In this document: piece after piece, positions 10,061-21,474 of the stretch
How the letters are laid out: the number at the start of each line of letters is the position of its first letter
Numbering within the stretch: position 1 is the first letter of the stretch
Source of the DNA: Scortum barcoo
Lineage: Eukaryota > Chordata > Actinopteri > Centrarchiformes > Terapontidae
Assembly: GCA_023238725.1 (NCBI GenBank)
Contig: CM041553.1
Coordinates: 13,823,001-13,887,000, forward strand
Reading direction: 5' to 3'
DNA length: 64,000 bases
Notes under the pieces: model-generated
The model's input: only the letters and a program-made list of their open reading frames with translations
The model's database searches: none
What the model was told of the DNA's origin: nothing
Made by a program: the position numbers and the translations under genes

Positions 10061-13000
10061 GTCTCAGTATACTTTGGTAGTTGAGTCGCATGACGAAAAT
10101 TGCAAGTCACGTCAATGTTGAATTAATTTTCACAGGAGCCAAGGCAGGTAATTCACTAATAAATGACCAAAAATCTACAAATAGAATGTTCTTTAAGGCA
10201 CTCCTCTCTCCTGCTCTTCAATCCATTATTTGAATCTCTCTCACTCCAATAGGCCGCACTCCTCTTCCCTCCTTCTATGTCCCTCCCTCATTATCTCCCT
10301 TCTCATTCAGGCTTCCTTCCTCAAACCCTAAATGTCTCTCTAAGGGCCTCCCCTGTCCTTTCCCTTTGTCACCCTCTTTATTTCCCTTTCCTGCCACCCC
10401 CACCCAGCATCATAATAGCTCTGACCTTAGAGGGTCACTCAAAGTGTCATATCCCTGTAAGAGAGCCAGTGCAGTGATGCATGGTTGGGCACCCAGTCCC
10501 ATTTCAATCACCAGTGTGGCTGTGGTTAACTGTGCGGCGGCGACAGAAGATCCCTCAGGCCAGTCGAATATACGTCCCCCGAGGTGACTGATGGGGACAC
10601 TGAGCAGCTTATCTGCAGTATCCTATCTTAGATGGTGTGCGTGTGTGTGCTACAGTGCAAAAAAAAAAGAAAGAAAGAATGAAAATAATGTTAGAATCAT
10701 GTCAAGAAAATAGAGCCAGTGTAATTTAGAGAAATGGAGAGCAACAAATTGGAGAGGTGATGATATGATGAAACAGTCTGAAAGAAAAAAGATTGAGCTC
10801 TTTGGTAATTATGTGTGTGCCTCCGTTTGTATGTGCAGATATGTTCACTACATCTCGACAGGTCCATAAACTGTTAAACGCTTTTTGTACCTACGGTAAT
10901 GACACAACAGACCCCTGATCACAGGCATGCAGCTGCTGCTTGTTTAATATATGTGCCCATGAACATGTTTTTGCATGACTTTATTTGTTTTTTGCCCTGC
11001 ACACAGACTCCTCTGCTTCATCCCTCCTCCTGGATAAGCAAATGTGAGACCTCCTTTAATGTGGGTCCAAAAGACCTGGCACCAGGATCTTGAAACGAGA
11101 AAGGGAATGTGGAATCAGAATAGCCCCTAAGAGATAATACATGCATGAGCTCTGCTGCACTGCAAGATATTCTGTGACTCTGTCTTGTAGGCTTTTCCCA
11201 ACAACAGCTGCTAAGCGAATCAAAGGCTCTGAATGTTGCTTCCATCCATACGATTACCAATCGTAAACATGTTTGCTGTCCTCTTTTTTTCCCCAAGCCA
11301 GTTGTTTAAGCTACTCAGAAACTGTATGGATAAAGCCAATTTGGTCAACCTTTTTTATCTTATAACTGGGCGTAATTCAGCTGTGGTTGGGGCGTGGGGG
11401 GGTGGTATTACGATTCCTGATTTACCATCCAAGCGATCGACAATCTGGCTCTCGGAGAATAGAATGCGTTTCTGGCATTTGAGAAATGTTGGTCGGCTTA
11501 CAGTTTGAGCAGTTCCAAGGTCCGCTGTTCCACATGCTGTTTGAACGTTGCTGCAAAGCAGACCGTATTGTCCGCATCTTCCCAGCCACCTGCGGACCCA
11601 TATTCTTTTCTTCTTCTCGCTTTTTGTTCACAGTACAATGTTCAAAGAAATGCTGCTTTATTCCTTTTTAGACTACACAGCTTTTTTGCTTGAATAAAAC
11701 TTAATTGGAATTGTGAATGATCTAAACCTATTAGGGGTTCAGAAAGGGTGATGAAGTAGTACTGTGAAGGTCTGCCCATCTTTTCTGTATGCTCACATGG
11801 CAATGGGCTTTTCTCTTTTTGCTCAGTTGCCCATTACCGCCTAAATATCTGCACAGGCACCAACTGTACATGGGAATTTTATGGTCATCTAAATAATCCA
11901 CTGGTCATCAGCAGTAATGCAATAAAAAATAAACACCCACAACTACACATAGAGAAATTGAGACGTTGGATCACGTCAACCTTATATATGTTTCATTTAT
12001 TCTCCTTCATTACCTCCTTTCATTTTGTGTCAAAACATGGAGATGTAGATCAATGCCTCTTAATCCCAGTTAAGAGGACTGAGGAGGTTTTAAATCGCAC
12101 ACGGTGCAGTCATCCTGCATCATAGCCTGGTTGTCCAAGATAGATTCATGCAGATCAGATGGCCGCTATGAAAATTATTCAAGAGTTTCCAGTCTTGTTA
12201 CAGAAAACCCCTGATCTACCCTGGATGTCAAATATAATGGAGCGTAGTCTTAACAAATACATTTCTCCAACAGCATTTCCCCCTTTTTATATCAGTAGCA
12301 GAACAGCATCAGTAATGCATGTTTCTAGGTTTGCCTTGTAATGGCTGCATGCACCAAAGTCCATTTTACACCCTTCATGGTTCACTCTGTGCTCCCCTGC
12401 TGCGGCGGCGCCCCTTCTCCCAGACTCTTGTACCACTTCTCCGACAAAACTGTGTGCCAGCTCAAGAATGTAGAGACGCAGCCGTTAATGGCTTCAATAA
12501 AGCACTTTTCAATTTAATATCACAAAATGCGACGTATTGTATTTTGAACACCGTTAAGTGAATCTCATGACAAGAATCGGAGGAATTAGCAAATGGGATT
12601 TAGTCTAATGCAGTCAAAGGTCTATTTCAGAATTGATGTCATGGGGTTTGAATGTAATAGATGAGAATTTTTATTACCATCCATCACACGGTCTTTCTTT
12701 TGCTGTCAGGCTCCATATCTAGTTTAAATCCTGATAAATTTACATTTTGAAAAAGAAATCAAGCAAACAGTCACGAGTTGTAAGAGGCTATAGTTTTTAG
12801 TTTGAGCATATACAGTAGGTAAATGTTAAATCTGCAGTGTGTACAGTACTGCATAATCTAAGCTTTACATTGGGCATGTGGAACCCTATTTATTGCGATT
12901 TAAATCAGCCACAAAAGTTCAGTAAGGGGATGTATGGATAAAGTTACTCATATTTGAGTTGCACCAGCGTTGAAAAGAGAGGACAGAGTCAGGCAGGGAC

Positions 13001-14977
13001 AGTTCAGTGATTTATTGAAAAAAGAGCAGATACAAAAACTAACACATGGGTGGCAAGTCCAAACAGAAATGGATAGCAGGAATGGGGCTGGGAGAAGCAG
13101 AGTGTTACACACAGTCAATTATCAAAGCAAAAAGGATCGGTGTGTGGTAATTGTCTGTGTAAGGCTGTAAGGCTGTGTATTGTTTCTATGGGTATCTTGG
13201 TAACTATAAGTGTAAACTGTCATACAAACCACTGTGGACAGAGAATGCAGTGATACTATTAAAGCTTCTTGATCACAACTCAATGTAGAAAAAAGGTCTA
13301 CTATATGTCCTTTTAATATCATCTTCAGGTTGTCCTTAAGTGTTGCTTTGTTTACTGCAATTGCTAAGATTGTATTCTGCATAAGAACATTTCACACAGC
13401 TGTCAATATGTTCTTGTGAATGACTATACCAAGCCGCTCTTTAATTGAACCCTTTTGAAAATTTTACACCGGATCAGTCAACCTTCAGCCAAATATCTCT
13501 CTGCCATATTTGATGTAGTGTGTTCGGTTTGACATAGGAAAGGTTGAAAAGGAATAGTAAAGTCATTGATTACAAAAGATGCTTTGAGTTTTGTACGCTG
13601 ACAGCGTGCTCTTGTATTCCTCTGCTTTCTTGGAGACAAGTGTGTGACACATGCTCATTAAATCTCTGCTTTGTTTGTGTTGCTTAAAAAAAGCCAAGGA
13701 CAGTCACCTTGACAGCACAATCAGCATTCCAGTGCAGCTGGAAATGTGCTCTTAGATTTACAATAAGTGAAGATCACTGTGGGCTTCTGTATGTGTGTGT
13801 ATGCAAAGCAAGCTTTATGGTGTATACAGTATGTCTCATACATCTTGCAATAAATGTACAGTTTGAAAAGATTGGTTTCTATAGATGGAAAAAAAACACG
13901 CATTTTTACTCATCTCTGTTCCTTAAACATCAGAGAGAGTCAGATAAACCACCTCTAAACCTCACAAAAGAAAGGTCAGCATTCATCAGAGAGTTTGATG
14001 CCCTGCTACTGAACCCTTCATTTCTTTCAAAAACTACATTCTGGTTTTTCAGTCCTTTTAAAAGAACCCCTTTTATCTCCCATTGCTGTTCAGTTGCTTA
14101 AACATTAAAATCAAGCCCATGAAGACGGAGCTGCGCACAAAGAAGCAATCTTCTGCCCTTGCTGTTTTTTTTTAATGGAATTTCACCCATTGAGTGATAT
14201 TATCCAGACTTTTTTTTTTTTTTTGCAGAGTAATGTGTGAATCTGACCAGGCATTGGGAGCAGATCAATTGCTGTTTACATGCCAGAATTGTGCTAGGTG
14301 GATAAAATGCAGCTCCTGGACAGAATCCAAGGAGGCTGCTGAACACAAATTTGTCATTACTGTACCCGGGTGTATACAAATGTTCATTAATACATAAATT
14401 CAGAGCCATATGGTGTAATTTACTGGGTATCGGGTCGGATATTTTTATAGGCCTTCCATTTGAAGCAGATGTGAACAGAAAAAAAGTCGGATCTTAAACT
14501 TGCTGTCTTGAAAAACTAACCTAAAATTTTTTCTTGCACACACTTCCACATAACATAGTTTGAAAGGGTCAGAATAAATCAAGCTGTTTTCTTGCTGCTT
14601 GACTCGGTCAGAAGTACAGCGTGACTACTGTGTATCTGACTTTATCAAAGAGATAACAAGATTGTCTTAGTACTGTAGTGGTTTGTCAAGGAAAGATAAA
14701 TGACTTTAGCTGGGATTGGATCAGCGAGTTTTATCTTGTCAGGGGGTGTTTCTATCTGCAACCAGGAAGCAACAGTTTCCTATAAAGGAACTGTGGGAAG
14801 CAGGAAGTCTTCCTGTCCTTGGAATCTAGAGGGGCTGAGTGACAAGACGCTTTTGTTGTCAGAAATGAAAGCCCTAATAAAACTGATATCTCACTGCCAG
14901 GAGGAATGCTGCTTGCCTTGCTGCAGTTTTGCTGAGGCAACTAGTTTATATCTCAATGTCTCTCTCTCTTTCTCTAT

Positions 14978-14983
<6 letters not shown>

Positions 14984-15068
<85 letters not shown>

Positions 15069-15099
15069 TTATATACGTATATATATATATGTATATATA
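14984..15099 (+). repeat. (TA)n microsatellite
   Basis: About 78 bases of perfect AT alternation are followed by a degenerate tail with GTATAT interruptions. It lies 320 bases before exon 3. It is self-complementary, prone to cruciform formation and length change, and creates YIYI open frames on both strands. Confidence 0.97.
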
Positions 15100-15418
15100 G
15101 TATTTGATCCAACTCTTACAGTGTTTTGAGGTAGAGTTAGGACAGTAGATTAAACTTCTTGGTTCCTTTGGCATATAATCAGACAGCACATATTTATATA
15201 TCCTTTACCCCTCTCGTGTTTAATTGCAGTGTTCTCCCTCATTTATTGTCACATTCCTCATTTGTGACCCAGCATTGTGTGATGTATGTCACTTACATCT
15301 TACGTCTGTCATCAAAAATGATCCCCCTCTTCTCATCGTGATTTTCGTTCTCTTCTCCTCCTCTCTTGCTCTCTCCCGTCATCTCTTGCTCCCTCTCTCC
15401 TTCTCTTCCTCTCTGTAG

Positions 15419-15537
15419 CCTGTAATGATCTGGTGGCCTCAGGCAGAGACAGGAAGCCCAATGCTTTGGTCCAGGTGGCTGTCATAGATCCCCACAAGCA
15501 GCACCTCGTCTCTCATGCCTGCACAGAGATATTGGAG
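15419..15537 (+). CDS. inpp4b: inpp4b coding exon 3 (C2 domain, first half)
   Basis: This 119-nt exon follows a long CT-rich tract ending ctctgtag and ends at donor gtaagg, in phase 0. It encodes residues 44-83, beginning ACNDLVASGRDRKPNALVQV and ending HACTEILE. I align this with human INPP4B [20 protein letters not shown] and STEIVE. The DRKPN loop and the TEI(L/V)E strand are shared by INPP4A and INPP4B and lie in the N-terminal C2 domain, which binds phospholipid and helps place the enzyme on membranes. Asp47 and Asp54 sit where C2 domains carry loop-1 acidic residues; whether this C2 binds calcium cannot be told from sequence. This is one of the most recognisable exons in the window. Confidence 0.95.
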
Positions 15538-18500
15538 GTAAGGCCACACACAAACACACACTTACACACACACAAGTACATACAGGCGCACACATGCACC
15601 ATCCTCCCTCTGCTTCTCTGCAACCTTTGATGCTTGTTGTTTTGCTGTGTCTCTGGGTCACTGATTCCCAGTTGGTGTTGTGTCCATCTCTGTCTGCCCT
15701 CTCTTTTCTCAACCTTTTTATTCCCATCTGACTCATCGAACTGTAACGGCCAATGTGCATTAACCGCCTACTTCTTGGGACAGTTGAGTCAAGACATCTG
15801 AAAGAGTTAGTGTGTGGCTCTGCATCAGTATCCTCTCTCATAACACCTTTGTCTTTGTGTGTATGTTTGTGTGGGAGTTCCATACTGTATAGTGAGTGTG
15901 TTTTTGTGCTTTTTGACCTCTTTAAATCCTGCTTTTATTACCTCCAGGGTGACAGTGCCGTTGCCAAGGCAACAGCCGCACAAGTGTTTTTGGGCGGCAA
16001 CAGCTGCCAGCTGCCCCGTACCACCATGGACACCCACTTAAACGCATGTATGTACACACACACGTTCTTTTTTCTTTCCTCAGATGAGGGCAAAGTTTCC
16101 TGACATACATTATTTTCCTGCTAATCCAGTAAAGCTAAATTAGCATAACCGTCTCTTTCAAAGACTACATTTCAGCTGCTTTTCCCTTCAGTCCTGTCAA
16201 GGGAACAGCAGAGCGAGTGTGTTTGAGCACAAGTGTGTGTATGTGTGTAGGAACACAGGATGTGGTAGGATACTGTATGCTGGCTCAGCCAGCTCTGCAG
16301 ACACTCAGAGTGCCGCTGGAGTTTTGATTTCATGGCTGTAATGTTCAGGATTTTGAGCTGAGGATATGGACTGCTTTCGACTTCACAAAAACAGGGTATG
16401 GTCACTTTCTGTGTGATTTAACAGGTCTGTTTTAAAAGCGGTTTGCAGCCTTATAAGAGATGTTTAAGATAGTCTGAGGGGTTCTTCTCTGCCATATATT
16501 CATTTTATTAGTCCGGATAGTGTGAGGAAAGTCCCTACAATTACATATGCCAGTGTGTTTAACACTTCACATAGAAATGTGATCAGTAAAATTAGTGTTA
16601 CTATGTTAGTGTTACTGACTCAGAAGCAGTACAATGTTCAAAAAGTACAATGTGACTTTGAAATCCTCTTTGAATGGAGTATCCGTGTGTTTACAGGAAC
16701 AGAGGTCACTTGTCAGGACAGTGGTAACCAGTAGGGTTTCCCTCTCGTACATTGTCATCCAACGTGCACAGCAGCAGATGTTCATTAACCTGCGTGTAAA
16801 AAAAGGAGAACCTCTGTGTGTGTCTGTTTGTGCAATGGTGTATATGTGTGTACTGAGGAGCCCCACCGTGTGTGTGCGTGTGTGTAGCATGAATCTGAAG
16901 ACGGCACAACTGCCACTGTGTTTCTTCTGTTTGTCACATTCCCGGGATGCCTGCTCCCAACAGCTGCTGCTGGCTTTCCTGGACACTGGTTGGAGTCTTG
17001 GCCTCCTGAAAGCTTCGGCATTAGTTGGCCTCATGAGTTAGACATATTGTCAGGAATCCGATCAGGAATATGATATAATAGTTGGAATTAGAAGATAAAT
17101 GCTGGAACATGCCAACTTTTACAAAGCCTAGCCTTCCCCATGAATCACTAGACAGTGGCCAGAAAAAAATAAAAACAGCATAGTGTTTAATCATGACTTT
17201 ACTGCTCTTTAAAGTTTAAAGAATTGATCTCCCAAGGTGTTATTTATTGAAAAGTCAGAGCTTTACATAATATAGAATATGCCAAATGATGATAACAATA
17301 GCGTTTAGCACATATCTCCATTTCAAGTACGTACTGCCTGTAAATATATCTTAAATGTCTAACTGCTACTGCACCAAAATATAAAACAATGTTTTTATAT
17401 TCAGTGTATGGTGTCAGCTGTTTCCCACAATGCACACAGCAGAAATGACACAGTGAGCACTACTGGGGAAAATAGAGGATTGTAGATGATGGTGTGACAG
17501 CCTCTTGTGAACGTGGAAAACAAAAAAATAAAGTAATCAGTCCTTGGCAAAACATTTACTTGGTGTTAAGGTTTTCAAATGTAAAATTGGCACTCGGTCT
17601 ATTTGTATTTATAAAACAAAGGAGGTGAAAAGTTTTATATAGAGCCAAAAAAGACTATTCCTGCCAAAGTTGCCAAATTGGAAAACAAATTTTGGTTGAA
17701 TTAGGATCAGTTGGGCTACATTTTGTACCATTTAGGTAGTTTCCCTGGAGGAAAAATTATGCTGTATCCTAATGAATCCTCCTCCTCCTTCTGAGTTCAG
17801 GAGGTTCAACACACAATGATGATGACAAAACCAAAAAGCATTTCAATTCCTTAGAACTCAACTTATTTTGTATTCTTTGTTTGGTCACATCTGTCACGAA
17901 AGGCTTGTAAAACCATAACTTTTTTCCACATACAGTAAATGAAACCTTTTGACATTTAATGTTAACATATAGGGTCACTTTTCGAGGACTGGGTGTGTTT
18001 GAGGCTCTGATTGGGGTATTTGGTATCTGTCAAATGTGGCAAAACATCATCACGTAGTTTATACTCCACAATATGAACTCACTGTATGATAAGGAAATGG
18101 GACACGGTGTCATATTTCCACAAAAGACAGACCTTTTTTTTTTTTTTTATCTCCACAGAGCAAGTGTATGTCTCAGTCTGGGTACTGTATCTTAATCTAC
18201 TGTTGGTAAAACAGAGGGGGACCAGTGACAACTTAAGTAGAAAATCTAAAGCCCTGTAAATCTCCTTTAAAGCGGAATAGGAAATATCTCGAAGCTGACG
18301 ACAAAAAAAAAGAAAAAAAAAATGCTATCTAGTATCTCAAGTTCAGGAGTGGTGGTACTCGAGGGGATTTGACATCACACAAAGCCAGGGGATAAAACAG
18401 CCTTTCATGTCATGCTAGTGAAGCGAAGAACCCCCCGCCTGGAACAAGTCCAAAAAGTCTAGTTTGTGTGTGTGTATGTGTGTGTCAATGTCGGTGCATG

Positions 18501-18914
18501 TGTGTGCGCGTGTCTGCGTGTTTGTGTAATTGTGAGTGGTCAAGAGAGAAGAGAAAAACCTCCGCTGTAGGGAGACTCGAGCAAGAGGACTTGTACTTCC
18601 CCCAGCCCAATCGCACGTAAACACACACACATGCACACACACTGTCTAATAGCCTAAATTGGCCGTTCCAGCGAGATTTGCAACCCAGACGGACAAAAAG
18701 ACAAGAGAGGGGCAGCTGTCTCCCACAACATATGTTGACCACTTGTATGACAGACTGGCTTACTTCTCTGTGTAAATGGAGACCGGCTTACCACTTCAGC
18801 TCATCTCAGCCCATCAGTAGCACTAAGAAGATTCAGCCGCAGCCGAGGCTGCCAAGCATGCTGGTAAGTCTGAATGAGGCCTATTGAGTGCGCCAGTAAG
18901 GGAGGTGTAGGGGT

Positions 18915-18943
18915 TGTGTGTGTGTGTGTGTGTGGGTGTGTGT
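18915..18943 (+). repeat. (TG)n microsatellite
   Basis: This is a TG run of about 29 bases with one extra G, in intron 3. Confidence 0.9.
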
Positions 18944-19302
18944 ACCTACACAGTCTTCAGTACAAATGGCTCTGTCTGTCTGTCTTTTTTGTCGGTGTAC
19001 AGTACTGATGTATATCCAGATTTGCACTGAGCTCAAAGCGGTACACTGGTTCCGCTGTGTCTGTACCTGCTGTGCTGAATCGGGCTGTGTGTTTTGGGAT
19101 GTTTTGGTACACAAACCACAAAGCTTCACGGCCGGGCAGCAAAATGGCACCTGGCATCAAGTCTGGTATTACCATGTCTAGAGAGGCTGAAACAAGAAGA
19201 GATAGACTTGTTTTTATTTCCCCTCCGTCAGCGCATGAAAGATTTCTGAAGGATCAGTGGGGTTTGTGGTGCGGTGAGGAGGTGGGTCTACATGTTCCCT
19301 CC

Positions 19303-19389
19303 GTGTGTGTGAGTGTGTGTTTATGCTTGTGTGTGTGTGTGTGTGAGCGCAGTTGAACACATAATTCTGTCTTTGTGTGTGTGTGTGTT
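19303..19389 (+). repeat. interrupted (TG)n microsatellite
   Basis: Three TG runs are separated by short unique stretches, in intron 3. Confidence 0.85.
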
Positions 19390-21136
19390 AAATACACTGC
19401 TGTTTTTAGGACGCCTCATGCTTTGGCTCCCAATACTCAGACTGCCCTTATTGTAGTCACGGACTCGAGGCCTGGTGTGTCAGTCTTACCTAAGCTGCTG
19501 CTGATTTACCATTCGCTGATTTATCTTTCGCCAAAACTAGCCCTTTGTTTGAGGCAGTAATCAGGTATTGTGTTTTGTTTTGTTTTTTTATTTTCTGATC
19601 AATGAAAAGACCAAGGCCTGCACACAAAACAGTAATGTATTTAAGTAGAGTAATAGAATGTGTGATATCCGTTATTGATTTTGATCCATTACTCTGTGCA
19701 GCAAGTCAGTGTTACTGTAAATGAACTCTAAAATAATTTTACAAAATCTTTTCATCAGTTTTTTGTCCAAATTAATGACTCCAAGCAGGTACTATCTTAA
19801 CCAACATAATAAATCAAAGACTTATCGAACAAAATACAACTCACCCTGCACACTTGTGAATTTGCCCAGTTGCCATGTATATTGATATCGGAAAACTATT
19901 TATCGTGATATTTCTGTTTGATTTACACTATACCCCTCTATTTCTTTGCTGATGTTTTTTTTTAACTCGAGGGTGTGACCATACATTCATGCATGTCTGC
20001 CAGTCTGTCTGTGTCTGCCTCATTACCACTCCCCAGCCTGTCCCCACATGGTCCCAGAGGGTTGTGTTTTAAAGACGCCCATCAGCGCAGAGCAGAGGAA
20101 GAGGAAGTCCCCAATGTAAACGCAGAATGCTTTGAATTGGTTCAAATTGACAACACCGAATGCCTAAACAATGCTTGAGTCTTCCCAGGAAAGCCCCTCA
20201 GCTGCTGGTGCAATAAAATGAGGATTTATTGCAGATTCTATACTCAAAAAAAGGCCATCATAGTCATCAAGGGGCTATTTTACAACATCACATTAAATAA
20301 AAAAAAGAAGAATTGTGAGAGATATCACCTGAAAAAGTTGCTGGGTGCTACATTTAACTTTGACCACAATTGGGCACCTGAGCCAGTTGAATCTCTCAGG
20401 ACATCTGCATCTAACTATGCTTAAAATCATAACAGATCTTTTCAAATCTCTAGCTGGTGCCTTTCACATGCTTTTTGCCAAAAATAAAGTCTCAACAGTT
20501 TCTTACTACAAGAATCTCCTCAAGCTATATTACCTTGATACTGTCAGTATACGTCCCCTTTTTCGGGATGTTCTCGAAACTAGGGACATTTTTTGGATAC
20601 CGGCGAAAATCCTGTCTTACTTCATGATGCTCTGTTGTTTGAAGAAAATCCCTCCCAGCAGGTGAAACTGTGCAGGTGAAACCGGTGACATACAAGCCTG
20701 CACTCTGCTGGCACTGCAGAGGTCCTAGGGATTTAAATCTGTACATAAATACCAGTAGCACCTTAGTTAAAGTGAACATTTTTCAGTTTTATGAAGGCAA
20801 GGCAAGCCCTGCAGTTCAGAGGGCATGGATGTCAGTGGTGAGGACTGACCATTTTGATTTGTGAGTGAATATTAGTTAATGCCATGCAGCCCTCTGGTAT
20901 GTTTGAAGACTCAGCAGTGGCTGCTCTGAGCACTGGTTTTAATCCCACTGCCACCCTGCCACTGTGCCAACATACCTGTCAACATCGTTGCTCGTAGCCT
21001 GACGTCCCAGTTGGGAGACCGTAGTCATGCTGGAGCTCCAGGTCGACCCACCAGGGCAAACTCTATCTTCTCCTTTTTTTCTGCACCCAGGAGGGGCAGC
21101 AGGGGAAGAGGCAAGATGAGTGAGGAGAAACACCGT

Positions 21137-21163
21137 GGGGGAGGAGGAGGAGGGGGAGGAGGA
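21137..21163 (+). repeat. GGA-rich purine run upstream of exon 4
   Basis: A run of GGGGGAGGAGGAGG followed by AGGGGGAGGAGG lies about 195 bases before exon 4 on the sense strand. It can form a G-quadruplex and could act as an intronic splicing enhancer, since G runs near exons often do. That role is inferred. Confidence 0.7.
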
Positions 21164-21357
21164 CAGGCTGAGCCCAGCTGTTTGCTCATTTACCCACCCA
21201 AGTCTCACTCCTCGCTCCTTTTCTCCCCCTCGGCTTCCTTTATTTCTTTTCATGAACACGTGTTACACGATTGGTCACGCACTGTCACACATGCACACGC
21301 ATGCAAACACACAAGTGGCAGCTCACCCTGTTTCTGTGTCGTCCCTCCTTCTGACAG

Positions 21358-21474
21358 GCGAACAAAGACCCGCTGTTTCTGACGGGGGTGACCTTCCCTT
21401 CAGAGTATCCTGCCAGCCCTGAGACACTAGTCAAGTTGACTGTGTATGATGCAAAGGACAAGAGCCAGGAATCG
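21358..21474 (+). CDS. inpp4b: inpp4b coding exon 4 (C2 domain, central strands)
   Basis: This 117-nt exon is in phase 0 at both ends, with acceptor ccttctgacag and donor TCG|gtgagt. It encodes residues 84-122. It contains [15 protein letters not shown], identical to my memory of human INPP4B, and then [14 protein letters not shown] against human KLTVYDVKDKSHDT. The FPSEYP segment separates INPP4B from INPP4A, which I recall having a different sequence there. VYDAKDK is the C2 loop-3 strand, with Asp114 and Asp117 in positions often acidic in C2 domains and Lys116 in between. A G-rich run lies about 200 bases upstream in intron 3. Confidence 0.96.

Larger units (their letters stand above)
6257..15418 (+). 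other. inpp4b: inpp4b intron 2
   Basis: This 9.2-kb intron runs from gtaagt to ctctgtag. It holds a three-copy 20-bp tandem repeat, an AT-rich block at 9.7-10.1 kb that looks enhancer-like, and a long TA microsatellite about 320 bases before exon 3. A 130-codon open frame at 13709-14101 has a low-complexity, frame-drift composition and no motif, and I regard it as chance. Confidence 0.8.
15538..21357 (+). other. inpp4b: inpp4b intron 3
   Basis: This 5.8-kb intron runs from gtaagg to ctgacag. It is rich in TG/CA runs (15.5, 16.8, 18.5, 18.9 and 19.3 kb), which generate most of the long cysteine/valine or histidine/threonine open frames. A stretch near 19,865-19,915 resembles a decayed DNA-transposon end. 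A GGA-rich run lies at 21,137-21,163. No coding exon is recognised. Confidence 0.8.

Noticed and set aside
12941..13150. Possible LTR-tail-like segment (GTGATTTATTGAAAAAAGAGC)
   Set aside because: No terminal TG...CA ends or target duplication could be found, and the similarity was only in texture.
13709..14101. 130-codon open frame on the plus strand in intron 2
   Set aside because: There is no domain or coding bias, and it is not in phase with flanking inpp4b exons.
14700..15107. 135-codon open frame ending in YIYI repeats
   Set aside because: It is produced by the TA microsatellite.
16612..17041. Overlapping 140- and 135-codon open frames on opposite strands
   Set aside because: Both run through TG/CA-rich DNA and mirror each other. 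There are no domains and no splice signals.
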